From Lichenicoccus roseus (GTDB taxonomy: Bacteria; Pseudomonadota; Alphaproteobacteria; Acetobacterales; Acetobacteraceae), in NCBI RefSeq assembly GCF_005844085.1, contig NZ_VCDI01000003.1:334374-398373 (forward strand): 64,000 nt of DNA. Reading direction: 5' to 3'. Each line of letters opens with the position of its first letter. Within the stretch, counting starts at the first letter, position 1. The notes under the pieces are model-generated. The model made no database searches and was not told where the DNA came from. It worked only from the letters and a program-made list of their open reading frames with translations. Of the stretch, positions 37,055-46,499 are shown in pieces. A program made the position numbers and the translations under genes.

Positions 37055-37705
37055 TTGAGCAGCCAACTGCCGGTGGGCCTGCCGTCCCGGATCTACCCGG
37101 TGGTCGATAGCGCTGCCTGGGTGCAGCGGCTGGTCGAGCATGGCGCCCGGCTGATCCAGCTGCGGGTAAAGTCCACCGACACCGCCCGCCTGCGGCAGCA
37201 GATACGCAGCGCCAGGCTCGCCTGCGTGGCGGCCGGCGCGACCCTGGTTGTGAATGACCACTGGCAGCTCGCCATCGAGGAGGGTGCATCGGTCATCCAT
37301 CTCGGCCAGGAGGATCTGGACGAGGCGGACCGCGAGGCGATCCGGCGAAGCGGCGCACGGCTCGGCATCAGCACCCACTCGGACGAGGAACTCGAGCGCG
37401 CTCTGGTGCTGGCGCCGGACTACGTGGCGCTCGGGCCGGTCTATCCGACCACGTTGAAGGTGATGCCCTGGGCGCCGCAGGGCCTGGACCGGATCGGCGA
37501 GTGGCGCCGGCGGATCGGCAGGCTGCCGCTGGTCGCGATCGGCGGCATCACGCTCGAGCGCGCCGCCGGCTGCCTCGAAGCGGGCGCGGACTGCGTTGCG
37601 GTGGTGTCGGACATCGTCGGTCATGCCGACCCGGAGGCACGCATGTCGGCCTGGGTGCGTATCCTCGACGACCAGTCTCAGAATGCGGCCGGGACGTGGC
37701 GATAG
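37055..37705 (+). CDS. thiE: Thiamine-phosphate synthase
   Basis: The 216-residue enzyme joins thiazole phosphate with the pyrimidine diphosphate. It shows RLIQLRVK near residue 31, LVVNDHWQLAIEEGA (pyrimidine-binding), LGPVYPT and IGGITLERAAGCLEAGADCVAVVSDI. A TTG start at 37055 is preferred because GAGG lies eight bases upstream and it gives the usual short N-terminus; no ATG fits. Its 3' end overlaps the converging oxygenase gene by 28 bases. Confidence 0.92.
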   Translation: MSSQLPVGLPSRIYPVVDSAAWVQRLVEHGARLIQLRVKSTDTARLRQQIRSARLACVAAGATLVVNDHWQLAIEEGASVIHLGQEDLDEADREAIRRSGARLGISTHSDEELERALVLAPDYVALGPVYPTTLKVMPWAPQGLDRIGEWRRRIGRLPLVAIGGITLERAAGCLEAGADCVAVVSDIVGHADPEARMSAWVRILDDQSQNAAGTWR

Positions 37706-38619
37706 GTCGCGTCCAGTCGCGACTGCAGGAATTCAGCGCCGGTGACCGGCGGATAGCGTGACGGACGGCTCGGATCGGTCGTCACCGGCGTCACGATGGC
37801 GTCCGGGTTGGGGTCGAGGAAGAAGGCGATCGAGGTGCGGTCGCGCTCGGGCGGGCTGACCCGGTGCGGCGTGGAGACGTAGATGTCGTTGCTCCAGCGC
37901 ATCAGGCAGTCACCGATGTTGCAGACGAAACAGCCCGGGATGTGCGGCGCGAGGATCCAGCGCCCGTCGCGTCCCTGCACCTGCAGGCCGGCAACGCCAT
38001 CGACGGCGAGCAGGGTCAGGTTGCCGTAGTCGGTATGGGTGCCGGCGCCCGGCCCGGCGACGCCGGCGGCTGCGGGCGGATAATGCAGCAGCCGCAGCGT
38101 CGCCATCGGCAGGTCGAGCGCGCTGTCGAAGACATGCTCGTCGAGGCCGAGGTCGAGCGCGAAGCCGCGATGGATCAGGGTGCCGAGTGCCAGGCAGGCA
38201 TCGTAGTACGACAGCATCAGCGCACGAAAGCCGGGCAGGTCTGGCCATGCATTGGCGCCGCGGAACGGCTGCGCATGGGCCGGATGCCCGGTCGGTAGTT
38301 CCAGCCCGATATTGAACGCCTCCTTGCGATCCGGAGCGGCGTCGAGATCGAGCCGCTCGTGCCCGAGTTCGACATAGCCACGGTTGTTGCCGACCAGGTT
38401 GCGCGCCAGCTGCCGCTTGGCGTCGAGCGGCTGCGCGAAGAAGCGGCGCGCGGCGTCGAACATCGCCTGCAGGGTGGCGTCGGCGATGCCGTGGCCAGCG
38501 ACGTAGAAGAAGCCGGTTTCCCGGCAGGCCTTGCCGAGGGCCGCCGCGACCTGCCTGCGCGCGGCCCGGTCCGGAGAGCGCAGCGGTGCGACGTCGATGA
38601 CCGGCAGGTCCCGCGTCAT
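37678..38619 (-). CDS. 2-oxoglutarate/Fe(II) oxygenase of the isopenicillin N synthase family
   Basis: The 313-residue protein has the N-terminal DIOX_N region (LPVIDVAPLRS, CRETGFFYVAGHGI) and the jelly-roll core with the iron ligands His and Asp in GTHTDYGNLTLL and His in STPHRVSPPERDRTS. The RxS pair there binds 2-oxoglutarate. It should hydroxylate or desaturate a small molecule in the cytoplasm; the substrate cannot be inferred. Its closest type is the bacterial ethylene-forming/IPNS-like group, which is widespread in proteobacteria. It overlaps thiE tail to tail. Confidence 0.9.
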   Translation of the reverse strand: MTRDLPVIDVAPLRSPDRAARRQVAAALGKACRETGFFYVAGHGIADATLQAMFDAARRFFAQPLDAKRQLARNLVGNNRGYVELGHERLDLDAAPDRKEAFNIGLELPTGHPAHAQPFRGANAWPDLPGFRALMLSYYDACLALGTLIHRGFALDLGLDEHVFDSALDLPMATLRLLHYPPAAAGVAGPGAGTHTDYGNLTLLAVDGVAGLQVQGRDGRWILAPHIPGCFVCNIGDCLMRWSNDIYVSTPHRVSPPERDRTSIAFFLDPNPDAIVTPVTTDPSRPSRYPPVTGAEFLQSRLDATYRHVPAAF

Positions 38620-38632
38620 GCGGTCTTTCCCT

Positions 38633-39820
38633 TCATGCTCCGGTGACGATGCGCCGCCGCTTCCAGTCGAACCGCACCGTGTCGAACAGCGTCGGCACCT
38701 GGTCCCAGGGCTCCTGTGGTCGCGGAACGGTATAGGTCGAGACCGCGATCTCCTCCGGCGAGACTTCCAGGCGCAGGAAGCCGAAGCGGTCGTCGTAGTA
38801 GCTGTTGAGCGTGACGCCGGCCTGCCCGGGGACGGCGTACGGCGTGATCAGCGGCTGGCCGTTGACCTTCGCGACCTTGTGCAGGTTGTGGTAGCCGCCT
38901 TGCCCCGCCACGAAATACGGCGTCACGCCGTTGCCATCCGCATCGGCGATCGTGAAGCGCTGGTAGTTATGCACATGCGCGGTGAACACCATGTCGGCGC
39001 TGCGCCCGGCGCTGGCGAACGAGTTCGCCAGCAGCGTGCCCATCGGCTTGCTGCCGGAATGGTAGGTGTCGAGCGAATAGATCGGATGATGCAGCGCCAC
39101 GATCAGCGCGCGATCCTTTGGCGCCGCCTTCAGCTCGCCCACGAACCACGCCACCTGGTCGTCCTCCACCACGCCGCCCTCTGGAACGTTGGTGTAGAGG
39201 CCGATGATGGTCGCGAACGGCGTGTTCAGCGTCCAGTAGACGTTCGGCTGGATCATCGCCGTGCGCGACGCCTCGCCGGCATCCGGCGAATGCGTGCCGG
39301 GGGTGGCGGCGCAGAAATTGCGCACGAAGGTCGCGAGCGACGGCAGCGGGTTGGTGCGGGTGCCGTCGTCGAACACGTCGCCGTCGTGGTTGCCCGGGAT
39401 GCCCATGATGGGCAGCGGATAATGCGCGTACGGATCATAGAATTGCGGCACGTATTCCTGCGCCTGGCCGTCGAAATACACGACGTCGCCGAGATGGTAG
39501 AAGAACGCCGGCGCACCGAACTTGCCGGCGACGCCTGCATCATGCTCCAGCCCCGCCGCCACCAGCAGCTGCGGGTTGGGATCCTTCACGCCGCCGGTGT
39601 CACCGACCATGTGGAACGCCATGCCGCCGGCTTTCCTGGCGGCGGCCACGGCGTCGGGCACGATCGCGTCGAGGTCGAGCCGGAATGGCGACGCCCCGGT
39701 CGGCGCCGGCAGCGGCTGGAACGCGCTGCCCTCGAACAGCGGCGATTGCTGCGGATGCGGCGGGTTCTGCGAAGGCCGGAGCTGGCCGAAGCCGTGCTTC
39801 GGGTGGGGATGGCGCGCCAT
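38633..39820 (-). CDS. Metallophosphoesterase, purple-acid-phosphatase-like
   Basis: The 395-residue protein has the calcineurin-fold metal motifs: HMVGDTGG, YHLGDVVYFDGQ, MGIPGNHDGD, ALHHPIYS and TAHVHNYQRF. No export signal is seen, though the N-terminus is Pro/His-rich and polar. It probably hydrolyses phosphomono- or diesters. The substrate is unknown. It lies 13 bases downstream of the oxygenase start on the same strand and diverges from the sugar-transport operon. Confidence 0.88.
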   Translation of the reverse strand: MARHPHPKHGFGQLRPSQNPPHPQQSPLFEGSAFQPLPAPTGASPFRLDLDAIVPDAVAAARKAGGMAFHMVGDTGGVKDPNPQLLVAAGLEHDAGVAGKFGAPAFFYHLGDVVYFDGQAQEYVPQFYDPYAHYPLPIMGIPGNHDGDVFDDGTRTNPLPSLATFVRNFCAATPGTHSPDAGEASRTAMIQPNVYWTLNTPFATIIGLYTNVPEGGVVEDDQVAWFVGELKAAPKDRALIVALHHPIYSLDTYHSGSKPMGTLLANSFASAGRSADMVFTAHVHNYQRFTIADADGNGVTPYFVAGQGGYHNLHKVAKVNGQPLITPYAVPGQAGVTLNSYYDDRFGFLRLEVSPEEIAVSTYTVPRPQEPWDQVPTLFDTVRFDWKRRRIVTGA

Positions 39821-39883
39821 GGGCGAAACTCCTTGCAGCTGCCGGCGGTATCGGCCCGACCGTCATGCCAGGCTGTCCCGGCA

Positions 39884-39911
39884 TTGACAGCGCTATCAGC
39901 CGCTCCATACG
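39884..39911 (+). promoter_or_regulatory. Candidate sigma-70 promoter for the sugar ABC operon
   Basis: A perfect -35 box TTGACA at 39884-39889 is followed after 16 bases by CATACG, a modest -10. It lies 60 bases ahead of the binding-protein start, where GGAGG provides a strong ribosome binding site. Assignment is by consensus only. Confidence 0.45.
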
Positions 39912-39971
39912 CTGTCCTCAACTAGGTAGCGAGCGCCAGACGGGCGCAGCAAGCCTGAACCGGAGGCCGTC

Positions 39972-41006
39972 ATGTATTGTTCACCGCTGCGCGCGGGCGT
40001 TGCTGCGACTGCGCTCGCCTGTCTTGGTCTGATAGCCAGCGCCGCCGCGCCGGCGGCCGCCCAGCAGCCGGCCGTGGTCGGCTACAGCGTCTCCACCCTG
40101 GCCAACCCGTTCTTCCAGGGCATGACTAAGGGCGTCGTCACCGGCATCAAGGCCCATCCCGGCCTCACCCTGATCAACACCAGCGCCAACGGCGACGCCA
40201 ACACCCAGGCGACGCAGGTGCTCGACCTGATCAACCAGCATGTGGCGGCGCTGATCCTGAACCCGATCAACGCCAACGCCATCGTCCCGGTGGTGCGGCG
40301 CGCCAACAAGGCGCACATCCCGGTCTTCACGCTCGATCGCGGCGCCGCCTGCGGCAAGTGCCAGGTGAACTTCCTGGAGACCGACAACGTCGCCCTCGGC
40401 AAGGAGGGCGCCGACTTCATCGCCGGCCGGCTGAAGGCGCGCTACGGCACCATCAAGGGCAACGTGGTCGATCTGGAAGGCCTGCTCGGCACCACCGCCG
40501 GCGACGATCGCGAGCGCGGCTTCGCCACCGAGTTCGCCAAGCTGTCCTCGGCCAATCCCGGCCTCAAGCTGGTGGCGCGCCAGGCTGCCGATTTCGACGC
40601 CGACAAGGGCTTCAACATCACCACCCAGCTGCTGGCCGCCCACAACGACATCGATGCGATCTTCAACGGCAACGACGACAACGCGATCGGCGCGGTGCGC
40701 GCGATCCGGCAGGCCAACCGGTTCGTGCCGATCGGCGATCCGAAGCATATCGTGGTGATCGGCATCGACGGCACCGAGCAGGGGCTCAGCGCCATACGCA
40801 AGGGCCAGATGGACGCGACGCTGTCGCAGAACCCGCTGACGATGGCGGCGCAGACGGTCAACTACATCGAGCAGTACCTGCACGGCGACAAGGCCGGAAT
40901 ACCGGCGCACCAGTTCTGGCCGCACGTGCTGTTGACCAAGGACAATCTGGATACGCCCGAGGTGAAGCAGTACGGCCTCTGGGGCGACCAGGTGGCGGCG
41001 CAGTAG
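39972..41006 (+). CDS. Sugar ABC transporter substrate-binding protein, ribose type
   Basis: The 344-residue periplasmic protein has a signal peptide ending near AAAPAAAQ, then the RbsB-type fold: VGYSVSTLANPFFQGMTKGV, QVLDLINQHVAALILNPINA, VFTLDRGAACGKC and IFNGNDDNAIGAVRAI. A Cys pair near residue 120 may form a disulfide. The ligand is a monosaccharide. The downstream PfkB kinase hints at fructose or a related ketose, as in Frc-type importers; that is inference. It leads the importer operon. Confidence 0.88.
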   Translation: MYCSPLRAGVAATALACLGLIASAAAPAAAQQPAVVGYSVSTLANPFFQGMTKGVVTGIKAHPGLTLINTSANGDANTQATQVLDLINQHVAALILNPINANAIVPVVRRANKAHIPVFTLDRGAACGKCQVNFLETDNVALGKEGADFIAGRLKARYGTIKGNVVDLEGLLGTTAGDDRERGFATEFAKLSSANPGLKLVARQAADFDADKGFNITTQLLAAHNDIDAIFNGNDDNAIGAVRAIRQANRFVPIGDPKHIVVIGIDGTEQGLSAIRKGQMDATLSQNPLTMAAQTVNYIEQYLHGDKAGIPAHQFWPHVLLTKDNLDTPEVKQYGLWGDQVAAQ

Positions 41007-41033
41007 GGCAGGGCGCCCGCGGGAGGCAGCAGG

Positions 41034-42521
41034 GTGGCGACGTTGCTGGAAATGCACGGCATCAGCAAGTCGTTCCCCGGCGTGCGCGCGCTGGCCGACG
41101 TGTCGATCACGCTGGAGCGCGGCGAGGTGCTCGGCATCGTCGGCGAGAACGGCGCCGGCAAGTCGACGCTGATGAAGGTGCTGGCCGGAGCCTATCGCGC
41201 CGACGAAGGTCGCGTGCTGCTCGACGGTGCGGAATTCGCGCCGCGCGGGCCGCGCGATGCGCTTGACGCCGGCATCGTGGTGATCCACCAGGAGCTCAGC
41301 CTGGTACCGGACCAGACGGTCGCCGAGAACATCTATCTCGGCAACCTGCCGCGCAATCCGCTCGGCATGGTCAGGCGCGCGGTGCTCCACCGCAACAGCC
41401 GTGCGCTGCTGGCCCGGGTCGGGCTCGATATCGCGCCCGGCATGCCGGTGCGCCGGCTTGGCATCGCCCAGCAGCAGCTGGTCGAGATCGCACGCGCCCT
41501 GTCACGCGAGGCGCGGGTCATCGTGATGGACGAGCCGACCGCGACGCTCACCATCGCCGAGCAGCGCATCCTGTTCGCCACCGTCGCCGACCTGCGCCGG
41601 GCCGGCATCGGCATCGTGTTCATCAGCCATCATCTCGAGGAGATCTTCGAGATCTGCGACCGCGTGACGGTGATGCGCGACGGCGTCACGGTGGCGACCC
41701 GCCCGGTGGCGGAGTGGGACGAGGCCGGGTTGATCCAGGCCATGGTCAACCGGCCGATCTCGGCGCTGTTCCCGCCGCGGACCTCCAGCATCGGCGCCCC
41801 GATGCTCGAGGTCGAAGGGCTTTCCTCGACGGGCCGCTTCTCCGACGTGTCCTTGACGGTGCGCGCCGGCGAGGTCGTGGGCCTCGGCGGGTTGATGGGC
41901 GCCGGGCGCACCGAGGTGCTGAAGGCGATCTACGGCGCGATGCCGGACACCACCGGCACCCTGCGCATCGACGGCAGGCCGGTGCGCACCCGCAATCCGC
42001 GCGAGGCGATCGCGGCGGGCATCGCCTTCGTGCCGGAGGACCGCAAGGGCGAGGGACTGGTGCTGCCGTTCGCGGTCCGCGACAACGTCGCGCTGTCCAC
42101 TCTCGACCGGCTCGCCTGGCTGCGCATGTTCAGCGCCGCCGGCCGCACCGACCGCCTCGCCACCGATGCCGTCGGCGAGTTGCGCATCCGGACCCCCGGC
42201 ATCGGCACCAAGGTCGGCAGCCTGTCGGGCGGCAACCAGCAGAAGGTGGTGCTGGCGCGGGCGCTGACGACCCATCCGAGGGTGTTCCTGCTGGACGAGC
42301 CGACGCGCGGCATCGATGTCGGCGCCAAGGTCGAGGTCTACCGGTTGATCGGCGAGCTGGCGGCACAGGGTGGTGCGGTGCTGGTGGTGTCGTCGGACAT
42401 GCTGGAGCTGCTCGGGCTGTGCGACCGCATCCTGGTGATGCGTGGCGGCCGGCTCGCCGGCGGGATCGAGCGAGAGGCGTTCAGCCAGGAGCGGATCATG
42501 GCGCTGGCGGCCTTGGGTTGA
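41034..42521 (+). CDS. Sugar ABC transporter ATP-binding protein, RbsA type
   Basis: The 495-residue protein carries two fused nucleotide-binding domains. The first has the Walker A GENGAGKST near residue 37 and Walker B VIVMDEPTA; its signature is atypical (VRRLGIAQQQLVEIARAL). The second has VGSLSGGNQQKVVLARAL and VFLLDEPTRGIDVG. It powers import with the permease 27 bases downstream. The start is a GTG with GGGAGG upstream. Confidence 0.93.
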   Translation: MATLLEMHGISKSFPGVRALADVSITLERGEVLGIVGENGAGKSTLMKVLAGAYRADEGRVLLDGAEFAPRGPRDALDAGIVVIHQELSLVPDQTVAENIYLGNLPRNPLGMVRRAVLHRNSRALLARVGLDIAPGMPVRRLGIAQQQLVEIARALSREARVIVMDEPTATLTIAEQRILFATVADLRRAGIGIVFISHHLEEIFEICDRVTVMRDGVTVATRPVAEWDEAGLIQAMVNRPISALFPPRTSSIGAPMLEVEGLSSTGRFSDVSLTVRAGEVVGLGGLMGAGRTEVLKAIYGAMPDTTGTLRIDGRPVRTRNPREAIAAGIAFVPEDRKGEGLVLPFAVRDNVALSTLDRLAWLRMFSAAGRTDRLATDAVGELRIRTPGIGTKVGSLSGGNQQKVVLARALTTHPRVFLLDEPTRGIDVGAKVEVYRLIGELAAQGGAVLVVSSDMLELLGLCDRILVMRGGRLAGGIEREAFSQERIMALAALG

Positions 42522-42548
42522 ACCTCATTCCAAAGATTGGCGTCGATC

Positions 42549-43559
42549 ATGTCAGCATCTGAGAGCGGCGACACCGGCAGCGGCGGCCGCTTCACCCTTG
42601 CCCGCCTGAAGCTGGGCGGCGGCCTCGGGCGCGCCCTCAACGAGCTCACCATCGTGGTCGGCTTCGTCGCGATCTCGCTCTATCTCGCGGTCACCACGCC
42701 GGCGTTCCTCAGCACCGCCAACATCCTGTCGATCCTGCTGGCCAGCTCGCTGATCGGCATCGTCGCGGTCGGCGAGACCTTCGTCATCGTCACCAGCGGC
42801 ATCGACCTGTCGGTGGGATCGGTGGTGGCGTTCACCGGAGTGATGACCGGGCTCGCCATCCACGCGCACTTCCCGGTGCCGCTCGCGGTGCTGACCGGCA
42901 TCGGCATCGGCGCCTTCTGCGGCGCCTTCAACGCGTTCGCCATCACCGTGCTCAACATGAGCCCGTTCATCGTCACGCTGGCGGTGCTGGCGATGGCACG
43001 CGGGCTTGCGTTCATCGTCACCAACGGCAACACGATCTTCGACTTCCCCGACAGCTTCGACAATATCGGCGGCGGCAACCTGGGACCGCTGCCGATCGCG
43101 GCCCTGATCGCGGCGGTGGTGTTCCTCGCTGCCTGGGTGCTGCTGTCGCGCACCGTGCTGGGGGCGGAGATCTATGCCGTCGGCGGCAATCGCGAGGCGG
43201 CGCGGCTGGCCGGCATCCCGGTCACCCGCACGCTCAGCGTCGTCTACATCATAAGCGGCGCGCTGGCGGGCCTCGGCGGCGTGGTGCTGGCGGGACGGCT
43301 GGACAGCGCGCAGCCGATCGCCGCGGTCGGGCTGGAGCTGAACGCCATCGCCGCGGTGGTGATCGGCGGCGCCTCGCTGTTCGGCGGCAAGGGCAGCGTG
43401 CTGGGCACCCTGCTCGGCGTGCTGATCATCGGCCTGATCAACAACGGTCTGACGCTGAAGAACGTGCAGCCGTTCTGGGTGCAGTTCATCCAGGGCGCGG
43501 TGATCTTCGGCGCCGTGCTGGTCGACAGCCTGAACCAGAAGCGGCGCGGGCGGGTGTGA
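42549..43559 (+). CDS. Sugar ABC transporter permease, RbsC type
   Basis: The 336-residue membrane protein has about nine helices and the RbsC signatures VAVGETFVIVTSGIDLSVGS, LNMSPFIVTLAVLAMARG, NREAARLAGIPV and a C-terminal ATPase-contact region (GGKGSVLGTLLGVLIIGLINNGLTL). It is the channel for the importer formed with the two preceding genes. A TTG four codons upstream is also in frame. Confidence 0.93.
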   Translation: MSASESGDTGSGGRFTLARLKLGGGLGRALNELTIVVGFVAISLYLAVTTPAFLSTANILSILLASSLIGIVAVGETFVIVTSGIDLSVGSVVAFTGVMTGLAIHAHFPVPLAVLTGIGIGAFCGAFNAFAITVLNMSPFIVTLAVLAMARGLAFIVTNGNTIFDFPDSFDNIGGGNLGPLPIAALIAAVVFLAAWVLLSRTVLGAEIYAVGGNREAARLAGIPVTRTLSVVYIISGALAGLGGVVLAGRLDSAQPIAAVGLELNAIAAVVIGGASLFGGKGSVLGTLLGVLIIGLINNGLTLKNVQPFWVQFIQGAVIFGAVLVDSLNQKRRGRV

Positions 43560-43667
43560 GGAGGCCCGACCTTCTCCGCCAGCGGCAACCGCGCTAGGCT
43601 GTATCAGTAGTATGGTTGGTCTCGCGACGCTGGTCGCCGGGCCGGACCGACGAGCCGGAGAGTTTTT

Positions 43668-44654
43668 GTGACAGCGCCCCCCTTCCTGACGGTGACCCTC
43701 AACCCGGCGATCGACCAGACCGTGCACCTGACGGAACTGGTGCCGGGCACGGTGCATCGGGCGACGCAGGCCGAACAGCAGGCCGGTGGCAAGGGTGTCA
43801 ACGTCGCGGGCTATCTCTCGGATTGGCGCCACGCCAGCGAGCCGCCGATCGTCGCCACCGGCTTCCTCGGGCAGATCAACGCCCCGACCTTCCAGTCCTT
43901 CTTCGACAGCAAGCAGATCATCGACCGCTTCGTGCGGCTGCCGGGTCATACCCGGCGCAACATCAAGCTGGTCGACGAGACCTCCGGTGATACCACCGAC
44001 ATCAACCTGCCCGGTCTGGCGCCCGATGCCGACCGCCTCGACGAGCTGCGCGGCGTGCTCGATACCGAGGCGCAGCCTGGGGCGATCGTGGTGCTGTCCG
44101 GCAGCCTGCCGCCAAGCCTGCCGGTGTGCACCTACCGCGATCTGGTGGGCCGGCTCAGGTCGCGCGGCGCCCGGGTGCTGCTCGACACCAGCGGCCTGCC
44201 GTTTCGCGAGGCCCTGGCAGCCCCCGCCGAGGCGCTACCCTGGGCGATCAAGCCGAACCAGGAGGAACTCGAGGAGCTGCTCGGCCACCGGTTCGCCAAC
44301 CTCGACGAGATGGTGCAGGCGGCGATGATGCTGTGCCGGCGCGGAATCGGCCTGGTGATCGTCTCGCGCGGCGCCGAGGGCGCGCTGTTCGTCAGCGAGC
44401 GGCACGCGCTGCTCGGCCAGCCGCCGCTGCTGAAGGTGAGCAGCACAGTCGGCGCCGGCGATGCGCTGGTGGCCGGGGTGGTGACCGCCTGCCGCGAGAA
44501 TGCCGAGCCCGAGATCGTGGCGCGGATGGGCCTGGCCTTTGCCGCCGCCACGCTCGCGCATCGCAACCAGAGCCTGCCCGACCGCGCCGCGGTGCTGTCG
44601 CGAATGGACAGCATGCATGTCGAGCGGCTGCGCGCCCTGGACATGACGGCCTGA
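43668..44654 (+). CDS. PfkB family hexose-phosphate kinase, 1-phosphofructokinase-like
   Basis: The 328-residue kinase begins [14 protein letters not shown], has [14 protein letters not shown] near residue 41 and the ATP/catalytic motif [14 protein letters not shown] near 258, which match the LacC/FruK branch. It should phosphorylate a ketose phosphate such as fructose 1-phosphate or tagatose 6-phosphate. There is no PTS here; the upstream ABC importer would bring in free sugar, so the exact step is open. The start is a GTG. It lies 108 bases after the permease. Confidence 0.85.
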   Translation: MTAPPFLTVTLNPAIDQTVHLTELVPGTVHRATQAEQQAGGKGVNVAGYLSDWRHASEPPIVATGFLGQINAPTFQSFFDSKQIIDRFVRLPGHTRRNIKLVDETSGDTTDINLPGLAPDADRLDELRGVLDTEAQPGAIVVLSGSLPPSLPVCTYRDLVGRLRSRGARVLLDTSGLPFREALAAPAEALPWAIKPNQEELEELLGHRFANLDEMVQAAMMLCRRGIGLVIVSRGAEGALFVSERHALLGQPPLLKVSSTVGAGDALVAGVVTACRENAEPEIVARMGLAFAAATLAHRNQSLPDRAAVLSRMDSMHVERLRALDMTA

Positions 44655-44679
44655 TGCAAGCCCGCCAACGGAGGTCCTC

Positions 44680-45594
44680 GTGAAGACAGAAAGCGTTCTC
44701 GCCACCATCGGCGGCACGCCGCATATCCGGCTGTCACGGCTGTTCCCGGATGCCGAGGTCTGGATCAAGTCGGAACGGACCAATCCGGGCGGCTCGATCA
44801 AGGACCGCATCGCGCTCGCGATGATCGAGGCGGCCGAGGCAAGCGGTGCGCTCAAGCCGGGTGGCACCATCATCGAACCGACTTCGGGCAATACCGGCAT
44901 CGGCCTGGCCCTGGTGGCGGCGGTCAAGGGCTATCGCCTGATCCTGGTAATGCCGGAATCGATGTCGGTGGAGCGCCGCCGGCTCATGCAGGCCTACGGC
45001 GCGACCTTCGACCTGACGCCGAGGGCCCTGGGCATGAAGGGCGCGATCACGCGCGCGCACGAACTGGCCGCCGAGCATCCGGGATCCTGGATCCCGCAGC
45101 AGTTCGAGAACCCGGCCAACATCGAGGTGCACGCCCGCACCACGGCGCTGGAGATCCTGGCCGACTTCCCGGGCGGCGTCGACGTCATGATCACCGGCGT
45201 CGGCACCGGCGGCCACATCACCGGCTGCGCCGAGGTGCTGAAGCCGCACTGGCCGCAGCTGCAGGTATTCGCGGTCGAACCGACGGCCTCGCCGGTGATT
45301 TCGGGCGGCGAGCCCGGGCCGCACCCGATACAGGGCATCGGCGCCGGTTTCGTCCCGGCCAATCTCCATCAGGCGGCGATCGACGGCGTGATCCAGGTCG
45401 AGGCGGAGGCGGCGAAGGAATATGCGCGGCGCTCGGCGCGCCAGGAGGGCCTGCTGGTCGGCATCTCCTCCGGCGCAACGCTGGCGGCGATCGCCCAGAA
45501 GCTGCCCGAACTTCCCAAGGGCGCCGTGGTGCTCGGCTTCAACTACGATACCGGCGAGCGCTACCTGTCGGTGCCGGAGTTCCTGCCGGCCTGA
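44680..45594 (+). CDS. cysK: Cysteine synthase (O-acetylserine sulfhydrylase)
   Basis: The 304-residue PLP enzyme joins sulfide with O-acetylserine. The PLP lysine is Lys41 in NPGGSIKDR, the phosphate loop is EPTSGNTG at 66-73, with [12 protein letters not shown] near 170 and [12 protein letters not shown] near 262. The GTG start has GGAGG five bases upstream. It follows the PfkB gene by 25 bases, although the functions are unrelated. Confidence 0.93.
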   Translation: MKTESVLATIGGTPHIRLSRLFPDAEVWIKSERTNPGGSIKDRIALAMIEAAEASGALKPGGTIIEPTSGNTGIGLALVAAVKGYRLILVMPESMSVERRRLMQAYGATFDLTPRALGMKGAITRAHELAAEHPGSWIPQQFENPANIEVHARTTALEILADFPGGVDVMITGVGTGGHITGCAEVLKPHWPQLQVFAVEPTASPVISGGEPGPHPIQGIGAGFVPANLHQAAIDGVIQVEAEAAKEYARRSARQEGLLVGISSGATLAAIAQKLPELPKGAVVLGFNYDTGERYLSVPEFLPA

Positions 45595-45614
45595 TCCCTA
45601 CCGGCGGGGATGCG

Positions 45615-46499
45615 TCAGGGCAGCAACCCCGCATCGTCGCGCGAGCGGCGCGACAGGGCGGCGAAATCGAGCCCGGCCTCGCCCTTGGCGGTCATCGCCA
45701 GGAACCGGTCGCGCAGCAGCGACGCCATCGGCACCGGCACCGCCAGGGCCTCCGCCGCCTGCAGCAGCAGGCGGTTGTCCTTCAGGGCGAGCGGCACCGC
45801 GGCACCCGGCGGGTCGAAGTTCTCGTCGACGATGAGGCGGCCGTAGTTCTTGTGCACCGGCGCGCTGAAGAAGCTGTTGGTCATGATCTCGTACAAGGTC
45901 GCCGGCGCGATGCCGCCCTTGTCGTTGAGCGCGAACATCTCCGACATCTGCTCGATGGTCGAGAAGATCATGAAGTTGAGCGACAGCTTCACGAGGTTCG
46001 CCTGCGCCGGGTCCTCGCCGAGATCGAAGACGCGCTGGCCGAGTGTCGCGAGCGGCTGCGCGATACGCTGCCGGGCGGCCTCGGCGCCGGCCAGCACGAT
46101 GAAGAGTTCGCCGGCCTGCGCAGCCGGCGGGCGGCCAAGCACGGTGGCGGCGGCATAGAGCTGGCCATGCTCCTGGTGCGCACGCTGCAGCCGGGTGGAA
46201 AGATCGGGCGAGATGGTGCTGGTCGAGACGTGGACCGCATCGCACGCGAGGCCGGCGACGATGCCGTTCCCGCCGTACGCGAGGCTCTCGACCGCCTCGT
46301 CGTTGGCCAGCATCGAGAACACGATGTCCGCATCGCGCGCGGCGGCGGCCGGCGTGTCGGCACGGCGCGCCCCGCGCGAGACGAGGTCGTCGGCCCTGGA
46401 CTGCGTGCGGTTGAACACCGCGAGCGTGTGGCCGGCATCGAGCAGCCGTCCCGCCATCGGAGTTCCCATCGGGCCGAGGCCGATCCATCCGATCTTCAT
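45615..46499 (-). CDS. NAD(P)-dependent beta-hydroxyacid dehydrogenase
   Basis: The 294-residue protein has the cofactor motif IGWIGLGPMGTPMAGRL, the substrate-binding VHVSTSTISPDLS near 90 (usual Asp replaced by Ser/Thr), and the catalytic Lys in NLVKLSLNFMIFS near 168. It is in the 3-hydroxyisobutyrate / tartronate-semialdehyde / succinic-semialdehyde reductase family. The start overlaps the stop of the upstream MFS gene by four bases (ATGA). A sugar acid or short hydroxyacid is a reasonable guess for the substrate. Confidence 0.85.
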   Translation of the reverse strand: MKIGWIGLGPMGTPMAGRLLDAGHTLAVFNRTQSRADDLVSRGARRADTPAAAARDADIVFSMLANDEAVESLAYGGNGIVAGLACDAVHVSTSTISPDLSTRLQRAHQEHGQLYAAATVLGRPPAAQAGELFIVLAGAEAARQRIAQPLATLGQRVFDLGEDPAQANLVKLSLNFMIFSTIEQMSEMFALNDKGGIAPATLYEIMTNSFFSAPVHKNYGRLIVDENFDPPGAAVPLALKDNRLLLQAAEALAVPVPMASLLRDRFLAMTAKGEAGLDFAALSRRSRDDAGLLP

